DNA of 64,000 nt from Eudromia elegans (taxonomy: Eukaryota; Chordata; Aves; Tinamiformes; Tinamidae). This document shows, piece after piece, positions 49,539-60,800 of this stretch. The position numbers and the translations under genes were made by a program. The DNA lies in assembly GCA_003342815.1 (NCBI GenBank), contig PTEX01000003.1, forward strand, positions 2,698,567 through 2,762,566. Reading direction: 5' to 3'. The notes under the pieces are model-generated. The model was not told the DNA's origin. It did no database searches and saw nothing but the letters and a program-made list of their open reading frames with translations. How positions within the stretch are numbered: the first letter of the stretch is position 1; each line of letters starts with the position of its first letter.

Positions 49539-50244
49539 AAAACGGTGCCCCATCAATTCTTGGTGCCTTTGGAAAAGACTGGGTTTCAAGTGCCTGGTCG
49601 TTTGAGGATTTTACTGTAATGTTCTCCAGAATGTCCTCTTTGGCCACCTTGGATCACAAAAGAAAATTCTAGTGAATAAAATGACTGTGGTAGATAAACA
49701 TATAATAATAAAGAAGTATTAGCCTACCAAAGACTCACTCAGGCTTTAGTGGATGACTTTCATATGACATCTCTTTGCAAGACATGCATATCTTCAATCC
49801 CTGAATCAAAGTGCAGGGCAGCGACTGCACTAGTGCAAAGATGGGTTCCAAATATGCTGGCTTTTTTTTGTTCTTGTTTTTTGCATATGGAAGATGTACA
49901 GCTGAGCACAAGCTGAAGCTGGCCAGAGCGCCTGCACTGTTAACGTTTTTTGCTAGGTAATTCACTAAAATGGGAAAAAAAAAATGTGAATATCAGAATA
50001 ACGGTTAACAATGTTCTGTCTTGTGTTTCTTGTAAGTATTGCCTTTATGGTGCTACTGGAAGTTTGGTTGGGTAAAAAGAAAACGCCATGAGCTGCAGTC
50101 CTCTTCCATGACTTATCCTCACCAGTTTCATTAATATGCTTATAACACTAGTGCCAGTTACATTATTTGATAATGCTTGTTATAGTATTTGTATATTTGC
50201 AATTCAGTTTTGCTCAATAATATGCGTGTAAACTGCATATCTGA

Positions 50245-50250
50245 AATAAA
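50245..50250 (+). terminator. Distal polyadenylation signal of RNF19A
   Basis: Canonical AATAAA, the last on the + strand before the intergenic GC-rich region, with GT-rich sequence (GTGCGGGTGTCCCGTG) about 20-30 bases downstream. Confidence 0.6.
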
Positions 50251-51417
50251 TGTCTGAATACTGCCGTGCGGGTGTCCCGTGAACGGGTTTCAGAGAGCAG
50301 GTAGAGCTCATGTATGTGTGTTAATCTATTTAAAAGTTGCACCTGGTACAACTGGCCTACAGCTGTGTTCTGCCCGAAGCCGCGTGGTCTGCAGGACTTT
50401 CCTTCCCAACTGCTGCAAACTGACCAGAGTTCCTGGGTAAACAACCAGTGTTTACTTGCTTGGCTGAACTGCCTGCTCGTTAGGCTTGTTTCCTAACCTT
50501 CATTTTGACAGTAGGAAACTAAAATTAATTGGAATGCAGGATAGAAGGAATACCTGCATCTGCCTCGTTCCTGACCCAGGCACGAGCTGCGTTTTGATCA
50601 GAGTGAATTGCAAGAAGAGAGCTGCTGTGCTGGGTCTGTGTTAAAGCTGCAATTAGCGGAGTGTTCTCTTGCAGTCTCCAAAGATTGATGCTCAAGGGAA
50701 TAAGAAATAAGAGAAGCACATGGTGTGCCCTAGAAGTAACTGCAAGGCATAAAGGCAGTGACATGTCCAGCTTTGGCAACGGGTGTGTTGGTGTCATGCA
50801 GGGCACTGGTGCACACTCATTTGTAGCGACACAACCTAATGGTTATGGCAGCAACTGGAAGCGGGGGAGGACATTTCATTCCTCTGCACACTTAAGCCTG
50901 TCTCTTAATCTCTTGGTACCCTCAGTTTTCTGTGCAGCGGAATTACATATATAATATATAATGATAGTGTGGGTTTTTTCCATCACTTTGAAATCACCTT
51001 TAATAATCTTATGTATTTAAAAGTAATGAATAGTGATTTTTTTTTTAAGCACAAATTATACTGATTCATTTCTAACTTAACTTGGGTAATATGATGGGAA
51101 GCCGTCACGTGTGGTGTCTCTGCACTCTCGAAGCAACCATTGCGGAATCTAGTGCAGCTTGTAATTTGGTATCAGCTCTGTTAAACACGGTGAGAGACGC
51201 GGCGCTGCCACCAGTACACTAGGGCAGGAGGTGCCCGTGTCCTGTCTGCACAGCTGCCAGTGTAAGGCAGAGGCGGTTGTCCTGAGTGGAACACTTAGAG
51301 AAGCAAAGCACAGGCAAGGTCACGGTGCCTGACACTTGTTTCTGCTGTCCTGGCATTACAGTTCCTCTCTGGAGATTTTCCCTATGGTTTCTGGCCAATT
51401 TGACTGATTTTCATCAG

Positions 51418-51546
51418 GTTACAGATCTCGAGGGGAAGCAGCTGCTATATCAGAGAATCGTTGAGATAGTTCAGGAAAATATTAAGACTGAACAGGACTT
51501 TATCATTATAAAATATCTAAGTTACCTGGCCTTTGAAGTACTCTAG
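51418..51546 (+). other. Exon-like open segment, unidentified
   Basis: A pyrimidine-containing tract and AG (TTTTCATCAG) precede 42 codons rich in Glu, Gln, Ile and Lys (starting VTDLEGKQLLYQ), ended by TAG. Composition resembles an amphipathic helix, but no upstream partner exon was found and the peptide is not recognised. It may be chance. Confidence 0.15.
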
Positions 51547-53158
51547 TATTGCCTATTTCCATAATACTATATCCCAATTTTTTTCCAAGGTGTTTCATCA
51601 TTAATCAGATGAAAGCTGCCCTGAATGTGTCTTCCCAATATACGTATGCTTTCTTATTCAAAAGCAAAACAAGACGGTCCAGCCTTGCGCGTTGTTTCCT
51701 GCTGTTGCATTCGTGTGGCGATCCCGTGCAGCGCACCGAGTGTGTGTCAGTGACGTGTGGGTCTCTGTGGCAGCGACGTCGCGTCCCTGTAACGGTGGGA
51801 ACATTTCTGGACACCTCGGCACTGATGGAGGCTGCGAGCGGAGCTGATATGGGGTCTGCTGTAACACGGACCGTGTGGGTGCAGATCACTGCAGGTACCA
51901 ACCACACTGTGTAGAGGGTTTCACAGCTGCACTCTCACATAGGCTTTTGGAAACTGCTGTAAAGAAACTGCAGAGAAAGCGGAGCAGCCACTGCTCTGCA
52001 AGGGCCTGAAGCCATCTTGTGAATATGCAGGTCCCAAGGGTGCTGGATGAGCACTGAGCAGGACACGTCAGTCCCTTGGGTATGTGCAGTTGGGTGCACT
52101 GGGGGGCACTCAGGTATGTGCAGGGGCCACCCTGTTGCTAGAGCCCGGTGGTGACGCTGCACAGGCCCCAGCACCGCGAGCTCTGCCCTGGCCACATGCT
52201 GCTGCCGACTGCATCTGCTGCCTGCCCGGTCCTGCAGCAGCTCCGGCTTCCCTTGTGCCTCTGCTGTGCCTCGCGTGGAGAGCAGAGCGGCGAGGGCAGC
52301 ACGGGCACCAGGGCTGTCCTGCACCGGGTGGCCGTGCTCAGCTCCGTCTGCCCAGGGGGAGCTGGTCGAGTAGACCAGCCCTGCTGCTGCGGCTGGGGCA
52401 GCGGCAACATCTCTGCACGCGAGGGGCTGCTGGGCAAGGCAGTCACTGCCCCGTAAGGGACAGGCCCAGCTCCTGAGCGCGGCCTCTGTGTCATCGGTGG
52501 CTCCCAGTGACTGCTGTGCCGGGCTGGACGCTCTGTGGGAAGCATGGCGGTGGTGAAGCTGGTCACATGCAGCGGGCCTGAGGTGCCGCGTCGGCTTTGG
52601 GCCACGCTCTGCGCCTGCTGCTTCCAGTTCTCCCTTGTCCTGCTCCTCCTTTCTGCATCACTGTCATCTGCTTGCCAGCCGTGCCTGGAGCAGTCCTGGT
52701 TTTGCTGTTCCTTTTCTACCCCGTTGAAGAAGTGGTGGATGTCCCAAGGTAGGAGCTGCTCGATGCCAGCCCAACACAGGGCTCAGGGCTTGTCCCGAAT
52801 CTGCTCCGTGGGATCCTGCTGCGGGGTCGGGGCTCTACCCGGGCTCAGCCTGTGCCCGCCCTGCAGCGCAGCCCCAGCGCACTGCCGGTGTGCGGCTGCG
52901 TCCGTGCCCGTCCCCGTGCTGGAGCTCCGTGTGCGGCCCCTCCAAACCTGTCACAGCGGCCTCGGTGCTTCGCAGAGCACGGGTGCTGCCCGGCTGTGGC
53001 CCTCCAACGGGGCAGTGTTTGGGGGGCTGGCGCAGAGCCCGTGTCCCCATTTTGCTCCCAGAGTTTGCCGGCACATGCAGCTGAGGGGTGGCGGTTTTTA
53101 GTCTCTCAGAGCCCTCAGCTGTATTGAAAGCATCTGTAAGAGCTATGTAGGTATATGT

Positions 53159-53160
<2 letters not shown>

Positions 53161-53192
<32 letters not shown>
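53161..53192. repeat. (AC)16 microsatellite
   Basis: Uninterrupted AC dinucleotides about 0.4 kb beyond the SPAG1 3' end. Confidence 0.95.
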
Positions 53193-53195
<3 letters not shown>

Positions 53196-53578
53196 AAGGT
53201 AGCTCTGTATGGGGTGGTACACCTGCTCCTCCAAGAAGGTTGTTGCATGAAAAGCTCATGAAATGAAGCCTGATTTCCCAGCATTTCCATCCCTTGTGAG
53301 ATCCCCTCTGGGCCTCTCCCTCAGAGCCCCCCAGGCCTGACGAGGGAACCGTAGGAGACGCAGAGCCGGCCCTCCCCGCCTGGGACCGGCTCTAGATCGC
53401 CCTTGAACACAGGACACCTCACCAAAAAAACAGAGGTAGGCACAAAATACCCATTTTATAGATACGCCCTTCTGAATCAACAGTTGTATTCTTGACAATT
53501 CTAGTTCAAGACAAAATTTGTAATCCAAGTATGTCAAAATTTAAGAAATGAGAATCAATGAATTGTTCAAGAAATACC

Positions 53579-53584
53579 TTTATT
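53579..53584 (-). terminator. Polyadenylation signal of SPAG1
   Basis: TTTATT on + is AATAAA on the SPAG1 strand, the most distal of several (others at 53906-53911 and 54034-54039). The first GC-rich intergenic sequence follows. Confidence 0.55.
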
Positions 53585-54348
53585 TTGTGTTACTGTACAC
53601 CTGAGAAAAGTTTTAATTAAAACAACATTCTTAGTATTGCTGCAGTGCTAGTGCGTTGGATCTGGTTTTTTCGACGGGGCAAAAAGCATGCGTTGGGGTT
53701 TTAAATACACTTTGAAAAATCAAAAAACTTTGGGGAAAAAAAAACCAAAATCTTCATTTTGATCAAAGGTAAAATGGAAGTAGTGCCTGAAACAAAGCAA
53801 ACATCACCTGGTGTTCACAAAAGGGCTGTATTTCACCTTTACTAATACATCTGCAAACAGAAATAGCTCATATTTTAAATAACCGGATTACAAAACTCAG
53901 ATATTTTTATTGCTAACGGCAGCCACTTTTGGTCTCCTCAAAAGCCAACCAAGAGTCCTTCCACACACGGACAACCCCGCCAAGTCTATGCACTAGAAGC
54001 TGCTCACTTGCTCATCATTTTTAAAAGTATGGATTTATTTAACAATTAGTTTCATTTGAAGTTTCCAAGGCAAGCTAACATGTGGTGCTTAGCTGTATTC
54101 CCCCAAAAATACTTAAATCGATTTTGTATAGACCGGGGATAGTAAAAACAAAGCCTGCATGTGGTATTTCAGCTAAAAAATTAAAAATCTTAATACTTTT
54201 GTAAACTCATTTTAACAAAGCTCTTGCTAACTGACCTCTCTGGAGGGCACTTCTTTACCAAAGGAACCCAGATCCACAGAAAAGACGTAACAAACAATGG
54301 CTAAAAGTGTGTTATATATCGTGCCATCAATCAAATTTGCACCTCCTG

Positions 54349-54405
54349 TGTGTTTGTGTATATATGTGTATATGTACTTACAAACATACACATACATACA
54401 CACTA
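54349..54405 (-). repeat. Degenerate TG/TA repeat with inverted arms
   Basis: Arms resembling GTGTATATATGTGTATATGT and ACATACACATACATACACAC are near-complementary and would pair in the SPAG1 transcript tail. Confidence 0.5.
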
Positions 54406-54674
54406 TAATAAATGTATAATTAATATAGTCTAATTAAAATCAGTATATTAAATAATATAAACTCTGTTATCAAACACAAAAATATGCATTAAATTCTATA
54501 GATTAAAAAAGTATACAGCTACAAGAAAAAAGAGCAGCAAATTAAATTTTTTCAAACATGTACATGCCCCAAAACAAAATGCAATTGGAAGAGCCCCACT
54601 TCATCCCCGTCACGTTCATACATCAATCTTATCAACTCTGTGCACATGTGCAATACAGACACTTTAAATTCTTC

Positions 54675-54806
54675 TTAAAGTTCAAAAACTTTTTTAAGGC
54701 TCTCCAAATCTTCCAAACTGTAGTGGTGATTTTGGTTTTCTGAAAGCAGGTCAAACAGTTGCTGAACCTGTTGTTTTTCCTTTTTGCTAAGAAGAGCCAA
54801 CACTAC
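54675..54806 (-). CDS. SPAG1: SPAG1 last coding exon
   Basis: Encodes the end of the RPAP3-like C-terminal domain, from VVLALLSKKEK to KKVFEL, then TAA (54675-54677 on the complement). The acceptor is CCCCCCAG after a long pyrimidine run. The phase-0 join to the previous exon gives ERFK-VVLALL. Confidence 0.95.
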   Translation of the reverse strand, partial: VVLALLSKKEKQQVQQLFDLLSENQNHHYSLEDLESLKKVFEL

Positions 54807-57800
54807 CTGGGGGGAAAAAAAAAATATATGTATATAAAACCAGCACTGGTGACAGAATTTCACAGATTGATATTGGATAGAGATTCAGAGCCGGTGTATC
54901 TATTTCTTTTTAAAATGTGAAATACTGGACAGAAAATCAGAGGAATTTAGGTATACATCCAACCTATATTCTTACCTTGAATCTTTCTGCTTTACTCAGG
55001 TAGAAAAGGTGCTGATAAACAAGATCAGGATTTCTTCCAAGCACGTAGCCTTCCAACGACTGGATAAACATCAACAGGATCTCTCCTTCAAGTTTGTTAC
55101 TCAGCAGCACTGGCAATTTTGAGGGCTCGATCACTGTTAGAAGATCTGCACAAGCACACTTATCCTTGCTGGCATTCACTGCATTTACGAGCTGACCAAA
55201 GTCATAAGCGTTAGTTGGGGCTGAAATAGACAGTTTGTCAGAGCTCCTCACTGGCCCCCTCGTTCCAGGGACTGCAGGAACTGCTTGATTAGTCCCAGCA
55301 CCTTCTGATGCAACAAACTCTCTCTCCTGTTCCTTCTCTGCATCAACTTCAGACACCTTCAAAAAGGAAACAGTAACAAACCATTAAAATAGACATGCAG
55401 ATAACCAGAAGCTTCACAGAACATATTTGTTGAAAAGTCAGTAAATTAAATTTACCGCTTTCTTCTTCATAAAAGAAAAGGATTTAAGTTCTTTCCTTAT
55501 ATAACCCCCCTCCTCATGGTGCCTCTGTCTCTAGAGGGTTCTGGTAAGAAGTGCTATTTTCCTTCTTTCAGAAGATTTCTTTGTAGTGCCGAGCACTCCG
55601 CTCTAGGCAGGAAACTGAAGGCTACTTGAAGAACCTAGAGGGGACCGTGTGCATACGTGACAGTGTGCAGAAGGGAACACAGGCAGAGGACACCAACGTT
55701 TCCATTCAGTCCTGCTGCTGCTGCAGGACAGCGTGGGCACGTCGCTGGGCCGGGCTGCTTTCCAAGCAGTGTTGTCAAAGTGGAAAGCTCAGTGCAGTCC
55801 AGCTGCCCCATACCCACCTCCCTTCTGCAGAGTTTGTAGCCTGCACTGAGCTTCACGCACCAGTCACTAGAAAGGTTACCACGGGTTCAACTACATCTGC
55901 TGAAATCCACTTCCAGCTATAGAGAGACAGGGAATTGGTATAATCTGATTAAAAATCATTGAGTTGATGCCCAGAATCTGCAAACGCCTGAAGAAAGTGC
56001 CTGGCACAGCACAGGCTTGGGCTAGGGCCAGCTCAGGCATTTTTGCAAAATACTGCATTAGGCTCAGAGACTGATCAGAGTCTGCTCTCCTTTTTCAACA
56101 ATCCTTAGTTTCAAGGGAGGCATTCTTGAATCTCCTCTATATATGTAATTACAGCTTGATTAAAGTGGAGTAATAATAGTAAATCAGAACTTCTAGCTAA
56201 ACTTTATGTATATTTTTTGGCAGTCTGCTTTCATGCACTCCCCATCTTGCAGCAGGTAAGAGGGGAGGCTCTCTAAGGCAGCAGCTTGAATTCTCCTTGC
56301 AAGCACAAATGCCTCCGTCCTCAGCCCTGGAAGAAGCTGCCCCTGCCAGGAACGTGCCCAGTTGGTCCTTCAACAACGCAGTCACTTCCAGGCCTCCTGG
56401 CATGCTCGCCCGTTACATAAAGCTGGAGAACTCATGCGACAGGAGGCGTGCCAGTAACAGACCTTGCCTCTGTATCGCTGGTTTCGCATTACTGATTTTG
56501 AAATTTCATCACCAAGTTAGAGTAGCTTTCATAATACTGTACAGACTGGTAGCTATATATTTTAAAGCAGAAAAAGAGAAAATATGTTCTTAAAGGAGCA
56601 AAGTTGATCCAAAATATCAATCTAAAAAACTCACGACAGAAAATCTTTTCTTTGTCCAATTCAAACTGAACTCTACACAGTTAGCTTTATGATCCAACAT
56701 GTTACATTCTACCACATGTTCCTTTTAAAGGTCCTGTGGGTATTTTCCCCATGGCCCTTCTCTGAAAGGCAGCGTTTCACCCTCAGACCAGTAACTTCTT
56801 CACTACTAGCACAAGAACGTGCAGAGTGTCTGCCAGGAGCGACCCTTTGCCAGTGCAGCCCCAGGGGCAGCCTGAATAGCACCGGCTAAAAGCAAATCTG
56901 GTATTCTGCAGTCTAAGCAGCTTTTGATTACAAGATGTCCTGAATTGTAGTGCTCTCTAAAAGTACTTCTTCTCCATTTCTTTTGTGGTTCTCAATGTAC
57001 CTCAAGGCAGTACAAGCTTTACTATAGAAAGCAATGGAGACCAAACACAGGCTACGCAAGAAACCTCCGACATGCTCTTAAAATTGCATGAAAACACAAT
57101 ACGGCCAAAAAAGTGCAGAGCAGTAACTGCAAAAGAGAAGCTTTAATGTTCTCTCTTCAAATGTGTGGCATCTGTACTGCCTGCATTTAAAAATGAGCAG
57201 ATGTACCTCCTGTATGGCTATTTTCTTCCTTTGCTTTTGCTGACTACCAGCTCCAGCACCACTTTTAAGGTTAAGCAATTGGGTTATCTGTTGCAGCTCC
57301 TTTTTTGCTTCAAGAACATTTGGATCTATTCGAAGTACTTTGTTGAGATCATCAGCACTGGCTTGGTAATTCTGTGAGCAGAAGTGAAGAGACTTTTTTA
57401 GAAACAACTAGAAAAATAACAACTTAATGGAAAAATAAGTAAAAAAAAAAAAATCAGAAATGCCTGGTGATTGGTATCAAATATGCAAAAATAACTACAA
57501 AACAGATAATGTAATTTCACGAAAGGAAAAATGAACCTGAAGAGAGCTTTAAATTAGTACTTTATGTATAATTTTTTTCATATTAAAGTATGTAGAGTGA
57601 AATAATTTGTTTTCTGAACATCACACCCAACTATCAGACACTATTGACGATTGCTGCTTTTAAGCATTAAGCTTACAACGTAGTGTTCCTTCAGTATTAA
57701 TATAATGTGACTCTAACTGCATTTTTAATGTTGACTTTGACAATACAACACAGGGCTACCAGTTTCTAGTCCCATGTCCTATATTATAGGCCAGAATACA

Positions 57801-60800
57801 AGCAGGGCTTTTTCCCTGATCTTCCCTTAATTACACTTAAGGAAATGTATAAACATCATCATTTACTAAATTAGATCCCACTTTGGCTGTCATGAATAAG
57901 TGTCTGCATATTTACAAACTAATAACATTTCCCAGCTTAGTTTTATCTTTGCCCAATTACATATATTTAGCTCTTAAAAATCTTTCATTAAGATTATTCA
58001 TCAACCCCAGATAATTTTTATTGCTTTCTCCAGTTTTACCAATCCTCTTATATTAATATATATACACACCTCTTACACATGTCTAGTGCTCTACAAACAT
58101 AGAAATACGCCATCCATGTTGCATATTTTGCTTGTATTTACCCATCTGTTGCAACTACCTGATTGTCTTTGAAGAGCATAAGCAAGTTAGAAGTGCTGAA
58201 CAATACCTGCCACGTTCTGTTTTCCTCACCTGCAAGCCTTTGTGTGCTAGTGCTCTTCTGTAGAAAGCTTTAATATTAGAGTCTTCTATCTGAAGAACAT
58301 GATCACAGTCTTGCTTAGCCTCTTCATATTTAAATAGTTTCAAGTAACAGAGAGCTCTAACACAGAAAAACAAAACACACTGCAATATAAGTAAATTTTA
58401 AAGTACTGTAGTGAACGCAATATCTGACTCATAAATGTAAATTTTAATACTTCATGCAATTCCACAATCAGATATTTTCAGTTGTACATCAAACCCAGTA
58501 AGTATTAATGGTATCCCTGGATGGATTTAGAAAGCACCAATTTCCGCAATGTAAGTCAAAATTCAAGTATGACTCACCTACGTGCTTGGAGTTAAGCAGA
58601 AATGCAGGTATTTCAAAAGCAAAGCCCATGTTAGAACAGTACCAATACCACAGTAATGAAGTATTGATTTTATGCAATTGTTCTATTGATTTTATGCAAT
58701 TGTTCTGATAGCAATATCACTCTTTGCACCTTATTATTACTTGGAAGTGTCTTACTGAAATACTAGCCTAACCAAATCCTTCTTAGTTTGTGGAAGCTGA
58801 CAGGATTACAGAAGAAAGAATTATGCTACAGTGCTAGGTCAGCCTTTAAATATAATGCAGCTGTGCACTGCTCCTACTTCTGCACTCCCAAAGCATACCT
58901 CTTCTCTGAAATTGTATTTTTCATATTTGAGATACTGCTACTGCACATTTGCTTTCAATTATCCTGGCATTATTGAAAAAAATGATAGCTACAAAATGCT
59001 ATGCTAATTATAACTTCGTTGGAGGACTGATCAAATAGAAAATATCATTTGATAGTGACTGAGGCGATGCAAAATTTTTATCTGCAGTCATAAAATACAA
59101 CAAGTATTGTTATCCCAAAACAAAATGGGCTGGGATCCTTACCTGTTAGTGTAGATAGTACATTCTTTGGTATTTAACTTCATACACTCAGTGTATTTAT
59201 TTACAGCTTCTTCATATTTACCCTTCTTCACAAAATCATTCCCTTCGTTTTTTAACGTCTTGAACTTCTCCTCATCTTTTTCACCTATATTACAAGAGAA
59301 GCACAATGTTATTTTAAAAGGGCAGTTCATTGAGAGTGGCTCAAGCGCCTGCTATCTGGAGCATCTTACATCACTCAGGACACTACAATTTCTGTTTCAG
59401 ATCTTGCTGCTGCTCTGAAGAAGGCATGAACTACCATATAGATATCTGGGTAACACATACCTTCTGATGCACCAGGGTGACTATTTTGTTGAATTACCTA
59501 GAATACAACAAACAGGTCTATACTTCTAAGTCTTCTCATTCACCTTTTCTGTGTGGACAACATCTTTGCTGAGATACTGATTTTATTTGGAATGGTGCGG
59601 ATCTACCAATAGGACTAAAGTCTTCTACATTATCACTGTCACACTAGGAAAGCTGTAATTTAATCCAGCATTTTTCTGCAAGCAAATCATCCATCGTGAT
59701 TCCTGTGGTAAACTGGCAAAAGCATGTTTTGAATGATCTGAAAACAACCAAGTGTAAATGCATCCTCTCTGATTAATACTGTGTTCTGCCAAAATTATCT
59801 TTCCTTCTAAACTCCACATCACTCTATGCAATTAGTTCCACCTGAGATTCAAATTTTTAGCTATGTTTGCCATGGAAAACTAGCCCTGAATGCAGTTTCA
59901 TGTCCCTGTAGCAAGTAAAAAATAATTACTAACATAGCTCTAAGTAAATGATAGTTGGAAAAAAAATGTGGTTTTTTGTGCTTTTCTAAAGGATATGAGG
60001 CTCCTTTGAAACTTTTAAGTTTTAAGACTGTACGTAAAAAGATAATTTTAACCAAAAATTAAAATTTCTTTTTCATGGAAACACAGCACTCACAGCACCA
60101 GAAAACTGTACATAGACTTGAGAAAAAGTAATAATCTGTAATCAGAGAAAACTTAAATAGGAAACATAACTAAATTTTAACTCAAATCGTATGATATAAA
60201 CAAAAACCAACACATGCAAGAAAGTGTCAGCCGGCCATAAGGCTTCATTAATGACTCTTATTACTGGCATGTTTCCAGCAGCAGCAATTATTGGGGTCTC
60301 ACAGGTCCTAAAAGGCAGTTACATACTTAGGAGACCAACTTTGGTGAAAGTTTTCAGGTAATATTTATAAAATCTAAACACAGCCCAATCTATTTAAAAT
60401 AGTTGAGAAGGAGTTCTGTATCAAAATATTACAGAACACACTTGTGGAGAAAATTATGGCAAATGTCATTAAGTTCAGAAGAGGCTGGACATATTACTGC
60501 TGGTATGAGGGACCTTTTACCTTTGTACTTTCCTTACTGTGATGTTTGAGTCTTCCTCTTTCTGTAAAGCTAGAAGGTTATAGTGATGCAAGTTTAATCT
60601 TACTTAAAAGGTTTAAACGGTTTGATTATACATTGAAATTAATAACAAGTTAAATCATTCACAGAAGAAGTCAGCACTACAAACACTACAACAAAATGCC
60701 AAGCATTCACGTTCAAGCCAAGCATTTATGTTCAATAGCAATCTGTTAATGCAAAATCCAACTTTCTACTTCATTCCAAAAGTAAATGGGAACCCAGTTA

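Larger units (their letters stand above)
48742..50270 (+). other. RNF19A: RNF19A 3' untranslated region
   Basis: About 1.5 kb from the stop to the last AATAAA at 50245-50250. Earlier signals at 49675-49680 and 49707-49712 could give shorter ends. A G-rich run at 49520-49538 has G-quadruplex potential. The cleavage site cannot be fixed from sequence; the end given is approximate. Confidence 0.7.
50271..53578. other. Intergenic gap between convergent genes
   Basis: About 3.3 kb separates the RNF19A and SPAG1 3' ends. The first part is AT-rich. About 51,690-53,100 is GC-rich with moderate CpG and many overlapping open frames on both strands, none with a recognised domain. An exon-like segment lies at 51418-51546 (+). 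An AC microsatellite is at 53161-53192. Confidence 0.7.
53579..54674 (-). other. SPAG1: SPAG1 3' untranslated region
   Basis: About 1.1 kb of AT-rich sequence after the stop. At 54349-54405 a TG/TA-rich block and its CA/TA-rich complement form an imperfect stem-loop. The end depends on which polyadenylation signal is used. Confidence 0.65.

Noticed and set aside
52535..53101. 188-codon + strand frame starting with a hydrophobic stretch
   Set aside because: GC-rich, Cys/Ser/Pro-rich composition typical of noncoding GC-rich DNA. Frames on both strands are equally long and there is no domain.
53161..53192. Regular AC repeat considered as a functional element
   Set aside because: Ordinary dinucleotide microsatellite.
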